A stretch of 64,000 nucleotides of DNA from Phoenix dactylifera (Eukaryota > Streptophyta > Magnoliopsida > Arecales > Arecaceae). Under the pieces are notes generated by a model. The model saw nothing but the letters and a program-made list of their open reading frames with translations, was not told where the DNA came from and ran no database searches. A program made the position numbers and the translations under genes. How positions within the stretch are numbered: the stretch's first letter is position 1; each line of letters opens with the position of its first letter. The stretch is from NCBI RefSeq assembly GCF_009389715.1, contig NC_052407.1, positions 8,714,475 to 8,778,474 of the forward strand, given 5' to 3'. Positions 14,721 through 25,384 of the stretch are shown one piece after another.

Positions 14721-16860
14721 TGTAATAACCCAAAAAATTTTGAGTCGCGTAGGCAGGCCCAGAGTGGCCAGGGCCAGTCCAATCCCACGTGCCCAGCCCA
14801 GCTTGTGGGCCTATGGGCTGGCCCGAAGAGGCCATGGCCGATTAGCCTAAAGGCGTGCCTGTTGCACGCGATGGAGGAAAAAACTTCGATTGGGAGTGTT
14901 TTTCCTCTTCCGACTCCGACAAGTTTCGAGTAAGGCACCTTCCTCCTCCTCCTAACTACATCGATGAAGACCCAAGAATAATGACCGCCAATTCCAAGTC
15001 TTTCTTTTCGAGTCTCCTCTTTAATTCTTCGTCGGAAACCTTGCCGGACTAAGGTTAGACCCAAGCTACTCCTCTCTTCTTCTTCTGATCATCTAGCCGT
15101 GTTTTTCTTTGAATTAAGCAGGCAAGTCGCCGAAATCCATCTCAAATAAGGGTGCCTTGTTTCGACGTCATTTCCTCCCATGCTCATCGCCACCGGCGGT
15201 CGAAAAATGGCTGAGCCTTGACGCCCCTAGGACCCCTGAGATCATATAGTGGTGGGTTAGGAAAATAGCCATAATTAGGCCGAGATTGATCATCCCTTGC
15301 ACTTGGCTTTCTTCCGCTTTTCTTCTTCCTTGGTTTGTCAGCCACCACCGGTAGTGGCATCTTTCTCGGGCCATCGCTGTTGCCATTGCTGGAGGCTGCA
15401 GTAGGCCGCCGTCCATCAGCTCTTCCATGGCTCGATTTGAGAAGGAGAGGGAGAGAGAGAGAGTCTCCCCTATTTTGAGAAGAGGAAGGAGGCTCTACTC
15501 TCCTCTCTCTACTCTCCTCTCTCCTTACTCTCTCTGGTTTTTCTCTTTTTGCATGGTTCTATGGACCTAGCAAGAGGATCCCAGTGTTCTCATTGTTGAC
15601 TCAGGTTGATCCCAATAGAGGGCTATGGACCAGCCACCCGTTGCGTTAGCCTTATCCCGACCATCGCTGAGTACCAGCAGACTTTATTATCATGAATCTC
15701 TATTATGTTACTTATACCGTAGTCTGATTCTTTTTTAATGATTTGATTGGTTGGACTAGCCAAAGTGGATCGCCTCGAATTATCGGACAGTGCTACCTAG
15801 TCAACCTTGTTCGTTCTGCACCCGACTATTGTCAGCCACTATTGGACCCATAATTGATAAACTTTGATCTATTTTTTTGATTTGATATATGGTTCTTGAC
15901 CAGATGAATTGGATTATATTGTGCTAATTGATTTAAACAATCGAACGTTGTTATCTAGCTGGCCTTGTATATCTTTCTATATGAATATATTTTTACAATC
16001 AGCCCTAATTTTGTATGAGGCTACAGTTATTCGGGCAAGAAGAAGCCCAACGAGGTCTTATACTTTAGTTTCTCTCTCTTACTTTTTTTTTCTTAGTACT
16101 TTCTCTCTCTAGGTTGATCCGAGAAAATTTTGGTTAAAGGAACTCGAGGATAGTCTTAAATTACAATCAGAAAGATAAATAATTCAGATCAAGTTAAAAA
16201 GGAACGAAATGAAAAGTATTAAAAATACTAATAAAGATTTATGAAATATCGTATGAAATATCACTCTTGAGTGGCTAGATTCCTATTGATATTTAATGTA
16301 CATTTGTATATTATTTATTTGAGTATTATTGATAGTCGGTTTATGATTTTATGATATGTGGGACGATTTCTTGTTATTTTTGAAATTATATTATTGTGTT
16401 TGTATGGATGTGTGGGAATTCTTATTGGGTTGTAAAACTTACAACCCCTTCCTCTTTTTTTTCATAGCCGCAGGATGCATGGTTTCCAATGGGTATCAGG
16501 GTTATCAACTAGTTCGTTAGTTTATTTGTCTTTGATACCAATGAATCTCTGAAGATTTTGTAACCGAACCAATTAATTATTTGGATATGATGGATTTATT
16601 ATTTGGATTAATTGATTATCTGTAGAGTTATGAGATCACAAGTGAAGGGAATGATTAGATAGAGCATCACTGATACTGGTTGGATGATCAAATTTTGTAA
16701 TTGGACTAACTTTGTTGTTTGATATGAATTAAGATCATTATTATTCAATGATACTAAGGTTATAATATATTTTTAGGCATTGCATATTTTCTAGTCCCAG
16801 GGAGTCTAAGGCCGTCTCGTGCACCGGATCTGGATGTTGGCCTGGGTTTGGAGCATGACA
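14721..16860. mobile_element. Solo LTR, about 2.1 kb, probably Ty3/gypsy
   Basis: The segment begins TGTAATAACCC and ends TTTGGAGCATGACA, the TG...CA form of LTRs. It is flanked by identical 5-bp direct repeats AATAT at 14716-14720 and 16861-16865. No internal gag-pol region is present, so it is a solo LTR left by LTR-LTR recombination. The length and general make-up suggest a long-LTR gypsy lineage (Tekay/Del type), but that assignment is by impression only. It contains no gene. Confidence 0.8.
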
Positions 16861-16865
16861 AATAT

Positions 16866-18006
16866 ATTTGTGGGATTCTGAGTTTTGTTGCTGGTAAATA
16901 CATCCAGAAAATAGATTTTCAAAGTGGGCCTGCAAGCATAGATATCAAAGGAGGACAATTAGCACCTCAAAGGATGCGATATCGCGTTCCCCGAGATGTA
17001 CTACTTGTTTTGTTTTTATCCTTGCATATCCGTTAATAAAATATATTATTGGTCCACAATGTCTTGGGCTCATGCATGGTGGTCGCTCTCTCCATCAGAA
17101 CATGGTGAATTGAGAGCGACAATACGGACAACATATCCTAACCTCCAAAAAAAATTACTCTTGGCAGCATTTTTTTTCTTTTATTTTTAAGAAGAAAAAG
17201 GAGACTGATCTGCAGTAACATCTAGATCCAAATACTTGAGAATGTATCATCTAAGACTCAAATTAATAACCTCTTATTGCTAAACAAAGGGATATGACTA
17301 TTGGAACAAGACCCAATTAGCCCCTTGTCAGCAATAAAAGAAGGCATTTTCGATAAAGGTATAACTAATAGAAAATGTCAGACTTAGGCACAATATGACT
17401 AAACATCAATATTGAGTAACAAAATTTGTATACACAAAGAAATTAATAATACTATTATAACATAAAATCATATAATATGCAAGTAATACAAATATAAAAC
17501 ACAATTTTAGGGGATACATAGCGGAGTTTGATCATCAGTTCAATCAATAGCATGCATAAGTTCAGGCACTTTCTTTCTTCTTTTTTTTTGCAGGAGCATG
17601 GGGAAGGGGATAATGGCTAAATTTGAGCTTTAGATAAATGAGTTTGCTAGCAAGATTGTTGGCTCAGAAGTTGGTGATGCAACAATTATTTAATTTGGAA
17701 TCCAACTATTATTATCGGCAAGATTTGCTAAGTTAGATCAACAAGTTTCTACTACCTGCTAGAAAAATCCTTATGTTTTGCATGCTAACGCTGCTATGTC
17801 TAACTATGCATTCTCCGTTTCATATTTGAGCTTTAAATGGGCCAACAAACAAACAGAATCCCTAAATGATGCAAGCAAGCTGCTTGGAAGGGATTCATGC
17901 AGGAGTGATAATCTATCATACATGGATCTTAAAAATCTTTCAATCATCTCCTACTAAAAAAGAGGAACCTTGTGCATTCGCCTTGAGAATTCCAAGAAGA
18001 GAACTA
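16866..18006. other. Intergenic sequence
   Basis: No recognisable gene, RNA or element. AT-rich with stops in all frames. Confidence 0.5.
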
Positions 18007-18430
18007 TGAGGACCCCTATAGGCATGCGTTTAGTTCCACATCGGTTATTCGCCGAGAATATCTTGAGTATTTATATAGGACTAAGAAACTCAAAAATAAT
18101 ACATTCTGACTAGCTATTTTAGATAATTTCCTGAATTATGATAAAAAATATCAGAGCGAACTAAGCCCATAGCTTATGTAGACTAGGGGACACTACAGCA
18201 CGATTTCATGAAAGATGACTACGGGCCGATCATAGTGCTTGTGATTAGATTTGAATGGATTTTAACCTTTAGCCCGACGAGTACGTCAGTGCTTAAACAG
18301 GAAGAGCATGTGAGGATTCGTGCGGACGTGTGCTCAGTCCTACATCGATTATTCACCGAGAAGATCTTAGGTACTTATATAGAACTAAGAAACTCAAAAA
18401 TAATTTTCGGCTAGTGATAAGGACTCAAGA
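18007..18430 (+). mobile_element. TRIM retrotransposon, plus orientation
   Basis: Two related LTR-like segments, about 18007-18143 and 18309-18420, face the same way. Each starts TGAGGA or TGTGAGGA and contains CATCGRTTATTC and ACTCAAAAATAAT. A primer-binding-site-like AATATCAGAGC follows the first, and a purine run (GGAAGAGCA) precedes the second. The internal part is only about 165 bp and has no coding capacity. It belongs to the same family as 22515-22951 but is more diverged, so older. Confidence 0.7.
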
Positions 18431-19054
18431 CTGGCGCCTCACGGCAATATCTAACAAGCGGTCTGATTCATGTTGGAGGTTTAACCCGTGGGTTCAGTAA
18501 TGGCTTAGAGAGCAACCGAGGCCCATCAACACAGCCGCTGATATCTCGCACAATGGCACTGAAGGCGACCCATTCCTAGTCCTGGACGGCTCTTGCCGTC
18601 TTGATCTCCTTCCATCATCCGTTCTCGGCATGCGACTATGCGTCATTGCTTACGTTTTAGTAGAACGCGTAACTGCTAATTTTTGCTATTAAATTTTAAA
18701 TTCATAGAAGATACGTTGGAAATAGTTGCATTCCCACTTTATATTGTTACAATTACTTTTCTTTCTTTCCTAAATAAATATACAAAAATGAAGCAAATTC
18801 AATTATAAAAAATATATCCGCAAAAATGCCTGACCAAGGGGCCACTTTTACACGCCTACTGTAGGTGGGAAGTGTTAGGAGTTTGATTTACATTTATATA
18901 ATTCCGTAACATATTTGATAGGTAAGTGCTGATAGTTGCCTCGCACTTAGAACAACACAAAATCGCATCCTCAGTTAACAATTAATCATTCCATTTGTTT
19001 TTAAGTTTTTTATTTGTAAGTTCTCGAGTTTTTTTTTTGCTTTTTTTGTTACGT
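18431..19054. other. Intergenic sequence
   Basis: No gene or element recognised. Confidence 0.45.
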
Positions 19055-19115
19055 AGTTTATTGCATGCTGGAAGAGATACTTCATCTACTTAACAACCAT
19101 CCTCATGCACTGATC
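19055..19115 (+). pseudogene. Short relic of P450 exon 2
   Basis: The sequence begins AGTTTATTGCATGCTGG and continues with AGATACTTCATCTACT, which closely matches the first 36 bases of exon 2 in genes 1 and 3 (the [11 protein letters not shown] region). It then runs through a stretch like CTACTCAACAATCC (the LLNNP region) after a short deletion, with a stop codon. Homology fades by about 19115. A pyrimidine-rich run precedes it, as at an intron acceptor. It is the smallest remnant of the P450 array in the window. Confidence 0.65.
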
Positions 19116-19739
19116 TTAAGATCCTCGAGCGTTATAGCTTGTCAAAGAGAAAAACTCTTTGTCCTCTCCAGACCTGGGTCAAGCTTGGAATGGTACTTCT
19201 AAATTGGTGTTTGTGGTTTAAAGCCCAGGTTCAATTCTATCATTAGATGTTTTTCTGGCCGACAGGCAGCCAAGGTAAACTCTGGCCTAGATCCAGCTGC
19301 ATGCATAAGAGATTGCGTCACATAAAGCCAATCTCGTCAGTCCGAATTAAGCACATTGGCATGTCCACGAAAAGTACACGTACCAGTCCTCATCCATCTG
19401 ATATGTCGTTTCTTTCCATAATACGGAAGAATTTACACAAAAACTGGAACGTGAAGTTTACTTTATATGCAATTACTTCTTCAAAGTAACTCTGGCACTA
19501 GAGATATAGTGCATAAAGATAAAAAAGGGTAAACATACACACTTTTTACCTGGAATTCCACAGAATAATAATTTCAATCACTGGTCATAACAAATGCAAG
19601 TTTTTACCTCTTGATAAGCAAGCTCAATAGTCCTGCATTCTGAGTTACACTGTCCTTCAATGTCTTGCACAACAAGCTCCAATTTATCTACCTTCTCAAA
19701 ATTATCAATCAGGAGAATCCACTTCGCTTCTTCCTTGCA

Positions 19740-20045
19740 GGGAAGTGAGGTCCTTCTGGAGAATGACTCTGCGAAGGTTATTGAGTTGATCCTGCAGGCT
19801 TCAGGAGGGATCGACGATTACCACCCTTTGTTGAGGGATATTAGGGCCATGGGCCGTGATGGGTTGGTCATCCAGACGAAGCATATGTTCAGAGAGACCA
19901 ATGGAGCTGCGGATTGGGTGGCTTTTTTGTTGCCAACTATTCAGGAGACCATCTATGAGTGGGAGAGCCGGAGTTGTCTAGCGCGCTTCGGAATATTTTG
20001 CTTTTTGATTTTTTTAGTTATATCCAGTACTTCCGTTTCGAGAGA
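19740..20045 (+). mobile_element. LINE fragment, RNase H C-terminus
   Basis: One open stretch (about 19750-19960) encodes LENDSAKVIELI, then a spacer, then KHMFRETNGAADWVAF. This matches the second half of the LINE RNase H domain seen intact at 9430-9600. Only this end is present. It sits about 450 bp upstream of P450 gene 3. Confidence 0.75.
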
Positions 20046-20076
20046 GAAAGTATATGAAAGAAAAGTATACGTACCT

Positions 20077-20088
20077 GCTGACGTTTGC
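20077..20088 (+). promoter_or_regulatory. Shared upstream motif GCTGACGTTTGC (gene 3)
   Basis: An identical 12-mer lies upstream of P450 gene 6 (60098-60109), and a one-mismatch version lies upstream of gene 5 (50871-50882). It contains a TGACG core of the kind bound by TGA-type bZIP factors. It is about 400 bp upstream of the gene 3 start codon. Function is inferred only. Confidence 0.4.
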
Positions 20089-20284
20089 ACAGGGAAAATA
20101 GCATTTGGACCCGGCAACTGCTCCCTTGTGAGCGCATCCCTGCAAACTCTATTTTCTTCTTTTTATTAGTGCAATGGTTGCTTACGGTACTCTTGGCGTG
20201 GATGAGTAGAATGAAGAAAAAGACCCTCCAAACTCTATTGCGTCCACTTGAATCACGCTGGTTACTGCAGGGCTGCGTACGTGC

Positions 20285-20321
20285 TGACGTTATGTAGAGT
20301 GACGCAATTTTCGCAACGTCA
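20285..20321 (+). promoter_or_regulatory. Cluster of three TGACG motifs (as-1-like) upstream of gene 3
   Basis: TGACG occurs at 20285-20289 and 20300-20304, and in inverted form (CGTCA) at 20317-20321. The first two are 15 bp apart start to start; the classic as-1 element has 12. It lies 40-75 bp upstream of the likely TATA box. as-1-type elements respond to salicylate and xenobiotic stress through TGA factors in plants generally; activity here is inferred. Confidence 0.4.
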
Positions 20322-20360
20322 CAGGACCGGCCCCTACGAATTTTCTCACAAGCATACCGC

Positions 20361-20369
20361 TATATATAT
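20361..20369 (+). promoter_or_regulatory. Likely TATA box of P450 gene 3
   Basis: TATATATAT lies 118 bp upstream of the start codon at 20487, which would place transcription start near 20395 and leave a leader of roughly 90 bases. Confidence 0.5.
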
Positions 20370-20486
20370 GGGATCATATGATCATCAGGCGCACACGCCA
20401 CTCAAATCATCCCAATACAATTCCTTTCGTTTTCGTTCGAGAAAATCATTTACTCTTCTGGTCCCGCTTAATCGTGGGTCGTGGCC

Positions 20487-22303
20487 ATGGAAACGCTGTC
20501 CTACATCTCCCTCACCCTTGCTCTCCTCCTCTTCATCAAACTTTTATTGTTCCCCAGGAATAGGAAAAACTTCCCTCCAAGCCCTCCATCGCTCCCCTTC
20601 ATAGGTCACCTTTATCTATTCAAGAATCCCCTCCATCGCGCCCTCGCTCGCGTTGCCGATCGTTATGGCTCCGTCGTCCTCCTCCATTTTGGCTCCCGCC
20701 CGGTCCTCGTCGTCTCCTCGCCCTCCGTCGCCCAGGAGTGCTTCAAGACCAACGACATCACTTTTGCGAACCGCCCCCACCTCCCCTCGTCAAAGCACAT
20801 CAACAATAGCAACACTACTCTTGGTTCTTCTGGCTACGGGCCCTATTGGCGCAATCTCCGCCGCATCGCCACCGTCGACGTCCTCTCCAACCACCGCCTT
20901 CTCTCCTCCTCCGATGTAAGGGCTGCGGAGGTGCGACTCCTGGCCCGCCAACTCTTCCGAAAGTGTGAGGCCGGAGCGGAGGGGTTTGCGAAGGTGGAGT
21001 TGAAGTCGAGGCTTTTCGAGTTGGCGCTGAACGTGATGATGATGATGATTGCTGGGAAGAGGTACTACGTTGAGGAGGGGGAGGTCTCGCAGGAGGCGAG
21101 GCAGTTTAGGGAGACGGTGGAGGAAACCTTAATGCTTGATGGTGCAACGAAATTACGGGATTTCTTGTTCGTGTTAAGGTGGTTCGATTACCAAATGAAG
21201 AAGAAGTTGGTGAGGTTGGAGAGGGCGAGGAGTGAGTTCATGCAGAGACTGATGGATGGGGAAAGAAAGGAGTGCGAGGAGGAAGGAGGAGAAACACAGA
21301 AAAAGACAACTATGATTGCTCATCTGTTATCGTTGCAAAAGACGGATCCCGAGAACTATACCGACCAGGCAATCAAAGGGCTTATCACGGTAAGAACGCA
21401 TAAGAAAATAAATCTCTCTTCCTCTGTGTGCGTGCCTTTGCGTCTGTCTGTTTGTGGATGGTGATCAAGACCATCTCGCGTAGGTATTATTAATCCAGGA
21501 GGAAAGACAAAATGAAATTTATAATTGTTTTAAATAAATTTGCAAATCCATCTTTACAAGAAAGCTCTCTAAAGGGGACACCTAATGAAGGGTATATCTA
21601 TCCATAGGAAGTGAGGGTTCGCTTTCTGAGTTTGCTTTATAATAGTTTATAAAACTGTTGTGGCGACTTATTGCATTTCTGCCTCCAGAGTTTATTACAA
21701 GCGGGAACGGATACATCATCAAACACTACTGAATGGGCAATGTCACTCCTACTCAACAATCCAGAGACATTGAAGAAGGCTCAGGCTGAGATTGATGCGC
21801 GTGTCGGAAACGAGCGCCTGCTGCAAGAATCGGATCTTCCTAATCTTCCATACCTCCAGTGTATCATCAGGGAAACACTTCGAATATGCCCCGGTGTCCC
21901 ACTCCTCGTGCCTCATGAATCCACAAATGAGTGCATCGTGGGGGGCTTCAATGTTCCACGCGGAACCATGCTACTGGTTAATGCTCACTACATTCACAGG
22001 GACCCTAAGATATGGGAGGAACCTACAAAGTTCAAGCCTGAGAGATTTGAGGATGGGAAAGATGAAGGGAAGCTGATGATCCCATTTGGGATGGGAAGGA
22101 GGAGGTGCCCAGGGGAAGGCCTGGCCATGAAAGAGGTCGGCCTAACACTTGGGACCTTGATCCAATGCTTTGACTGGAAGAGGGTGGGAGAAGAACAGGT
22201 GGACATGACTGAAGGCTCCGGGCTGACCATGCCCAAGGCTGTTCCACTGGAAGGAATGTATCGTCCACGCCGTGCCATGGTTCGTGCTCTTTCAGGACTT
22301 TGA
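20487..22303 (+). CDS. CYP81-family cytochrome P450, gene 3 (complete)
   Basis: Exons 20487-21389 and 21689-22303 are joined across a 299-bp GT...AG intron in phase 0 and give 505 residues. The ATG in GCCATGGAA, which gives METLSYISL, was chosen because it starts the membrane anchor and sits at the same place as in genes 5 and 6. Motifs in order: anchor (about 4-22), hinge ([10 protein letters not shown]), WRNLRR, I-helix AGTDTS (306-311), ETLR (363-366), PERF, and [10 protein letters not shown] with Cys441 as haem ligand. All catalytic landmarks are intact. A run of consecutive methionines before IAGKRYY is unusual but lies in a variable stretch. It is expected to be an ER monooxygenase of specialised metabolism. 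Upstream TGACG motifs hint at stress-inducible expression. A TRIM element begins 212 bp after the stop. Confidence 0.94.
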
Positions 22304-22514
22304 GTCGCTGGGATATGCATCTATGCGGCATTGAATCAGTAGCCAAGTGGACGGGATTTTCAATTTGTAGCCAAGTGATACGTATATGGTCTTGCGTAGT
22401 AGATCTATTTTATGTTTGATGGTACCACTCCCTCTGGGTTGTGCTTAATTCCAAGCTATATGGTCGAGGGAAATATTAAAAGTATCCGGAGCACCGTTAT
22501 TTTCTGTAAGATTT

Positions 22515-22951
22515 TATAACAACTCAAGACTTCACCCAAAATAGGTAGTCGGAAAGTATTATTTGAGTTTTTTAATCATGTATAAGTACCCAATATTTAC
22601 TCAGTAAATAACCGATGTGGGACTAAATACGCGCCCGCACGGGTCCTTACATACTCTCCCGTTCAAGTCCGACGTTTTTGTCAGGCTAAGGGTTTAAATT
22701 CATTCAAATCTAATCATAAACACCACGATCGGTCTGTGATCCGTCCCAATTGATCCGTGCAGCAGTGTCTCCTAGTCCACATAGGTTATGGGACAGGTCC
22801 GCTCTGATACCATTTGTAACAACCTAGGAATCCATCCAAAATGGCTAGCCGGAAGGTATTATTTGGGTTCCTTGATCATGTATAAGTACTCAAGATCTAT
22901 CCAGCAAATAACCGATGTGGGACTAAACACATGCCCGCATGGGTCCTTATA
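22515..22951 (-). mobile_element. Complete TRIM retrotransposon (437 bp)
   Basis: On the minus strand this is a terminal-repeat retrotransposon in miniature. It has two direct LTRs of 137 bp each (22815-22951 and 22515-22651), a primer-binding site TGGTATCAGAGC (22801-22812) complementary to initiator tRNA-Met, and a purine tract (GGGAGAG) just before the downstream LTR. It is flanked by a 5-bp duplication GATTT at 22510-22514 and 22952-22956. The internal part is about 160 bp and encodes nothing, as expected for this non-autonomous class. It looks structurally whole. The two LTRs have diverged visibly, so it is not recent. Relatives lie at 13225, 18007 and probably 56960. Confidence 0.9.
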
Positions 22952-22956
22952 GATTT

Positions 22957-23349
22957 TAATGACTCCCTCTTCTGATCCCGCAAAAGAGGAAGAACAATAA
23001 ATAAAAATTAAAAATTCTTCATTTTTCTGATAAATAAAATTGGCATGTTCTTTCACACGACAGTTCTTATAATGATGAACAGTATTATAGATGAGATCCC
23101 AGACCACCATGAATTATCTTTCCACAAGCTTCAATCACATGTACGATTGAGCTGATAAATGAAAGTAAGGTTCCTTTCGGTTGGTGAATAAATTTGAAGT
23201 TTATTATTCAGTCATATTCAGTCAAACAACTTTTTTTGACATATGATATTGCGGAGAGAAATATTTGGAACTTGAAAGAAGTTGAAAGCCACTTTTTTTT
23301 GGTATTTATTTCTTTTTGGCGGCATTGAAACTATTTGGTGGCCATAAAT
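22957..23349. other. Intergenic sequence
   Basis: AT-rich sequence between the TRIM element and the LTR element; nothing recognised. Confidence 0.5.
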
Positions 23350-23354
23350 GGATC

Positions 23355-24226
23355 TGTTGGGGGAATAAGATTTTTCCCCCAGTGGCACAAATGCCCCTAA
23401 GAAGTCGCACAATCGCCGACCTCGGAACGTCCGACCTCGGAACGTCCAACCTCAAGACATCCGACCTCGGAATCTCCGACCTGGGGAAACCCTGACGCTC
23501 AAGGTCTATCCTTGTCAGCCACCTACTACGGCCATACCCCTCTGAGGTCCGGCCGAGGACCATACTCTGCCGCTCCCCCGGCATTTATTGCGCATGGCCA
23601 CTGTAAACCTCCAGTTCACTCAACAATTAATGAGGATCTCCGGTTCACTCCACAATTAATGAGGATCTCCGGCTTACTCCATAATTAATGCGCGTGGCTC
23701 CTGTCATCTACGGACTCTCAGCTCTCCACGGCAAGTTAGCCCAGTAGAGTCCAATCGACCATGATAAGTCTCTGATCTCGGCCTTACCTCCGACACCAGT
23801 GCAATAATTCGCCTGGTAGCGTGCTAGTTCGGGTCGTACGACGCCCTCACCGCCGACATCAGCGCAACGATTCGCTTGATCGTGCGCCGACCTGAACCAC
23901 ATGCCGAGCCGTACTATGGCCTCGCCCCGTTACATCACAGGTAAACTGACCCCCGCCTATAAAAGGGAACCTTGGCTTCTCAGGAAGGGAGTTTTTTGGT
24001 GGGGAAATTCCGTGCTCTACAAACACTATTTATCTCCTCTTTACACACTTTGCCCCCCTTCTGACTTGAGCGTCGGAGGGCCGGCGCCGGAAAACCCGGC
24101 CACCGGTTCGTGTGCAGGCACCCAGACGGAGGACGCCGCCCGCCGACGGATTGCCGCTCCCCTGCGAGGACCTCCCGCTCCCTCTCTCCGACCGAAGATC
24201 GCCCCCGGGTCCAATTTCCAGCAACA
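23355..24226 (+). repeat. 5' LTR of the Tat-like element
   Basis: 872 bp, TG...CA ends. It contains short direct repeats of a CCGACCTCGGAACGTC-type unit near its start, a TATA box TATAAAAG at 23958-23965, and a GC-rich R/U5 part. Nearly identical to 30425-31311. Confidence 0.93.
23958..23965 (+). promoter_or_regulatory. TATA box in the 5' LTR
   Basis: TATAAAAG in the context CCGCCTATAAAAGGGAACC. The same box is in the 3' LTR at 31043-31050 and in the LTR of the second element at 49639-49646. Confidence 0.7.
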
Positions 24227-24258
24227 GTTGGCGCTAGAGGAAGGGTCCGAGTAGCGAT

Positions 24259-25057
24259 CATGAAGTTGAGAAGCAAGGGAGCCTCCAACATCTCCCGGCG
24301 TCCCCCACAGAGTCCTGGACATTCCATCCAGAATCCGCCTACTCCGGCTGACCCGATTCCTCAGGTCCAGCCGGAACAGTTTAATGCCTTGGTGCAACAA
24401 GTCCAGGCCCTGACCGCCGCCGTCCAAGGCCTGCGGCGCTAGGAGGCTTTACCGACGCTTCCCCCGCAGGCCCAGGTCCTGCCGAAATTTCCTCCCAACG
24501 GCCCGGTTCTCCCCGGCCAGAATTTGCATGGCTCCTCCAGAGCCAACAATGAAGAGCGGACTTCCCCCTGGAGAGAGCTACCGGGGGAAGATTTCAGCAG
24601 AAGATCCCAGCCTTCTGAGGCCGAGTCAGCCCCAGACCGCCGTGAGCCGGCGCAGACCACGGCGACAATCCCACGGGCGGGGGAGCTCGACAGGAAACTC
24701 GAGCATCTGGAGCGTCAAGTTGCAGCGCTCCACAGCAAGAAGGCAAGACAAGAGGGAGACTTTGAGTTTATTACCAAGTCCCCCTTTTCTTGCCAGATCG
24801 AGGATGAGCCGGTTCCCACAAGGTTCAAAATGCCTCAGGTGGAACCCTACAGTGGAATCACCGACCCCCTCGACCACTTAGAGAGTTATCGGGCCCTCAA
24901 GGCCCTACAAGGGTCCTCGGAGGCCATACTTTGCAAGGCCTTCCCAGCAACCCTCCGAGGGACCGCTCGACTTTTGTTCTCTGGGCTGAAGCCGAACACG
25001 GTATCCTCCTTCGAGCAACTCGGCAGGCAGTTCGCCACCAATTTTGCTGCTAGCTGA
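24259..25057 (+). other. gag-like region of the Tat-like element
   Basis: Contains a retrotransposon gag signature with the motifs FKMPQVEPYSG, DPLDHLESY, CKAFPATLRGTARLLF and SFEQLGRQFATNF, preceded by a proline- and glutamine-rich N-terminal part. It is a fossil part of a broken element. A short pol C-terminal-like piece (motifs GAYKL and WNSENLRMYY) follows by 25275. Confidence 0.8.
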
Positions 25058-25384
25058 CGCCAACGACGGACGTCAGATTCCCTCTTAGACATCAAACAGA
25101 AGGAGGGGGAATCCCTCAAGGAGTACCTGGATCGCTTTACTGCCGCCACATGGGAAGGGCCGTATCAAATCGCCCGAGTACAGCGACCCGGAGCATACAA
25201 ATTGAAGTCCCTAGAGGGGACCCTAATTCCGCGAAGCTGGAACTCCGAGAATCTACGGATGTACTACCAATGAAACTCCTAGGGGTTCGAGACAATCAGC
25301 ACAATGGACTCAACCTCTTTTCTGCAAATACTTCTCCCGTCTTAATGATTATAATTCTCTTCTAATGTTGGGTCGTCTGTGATC

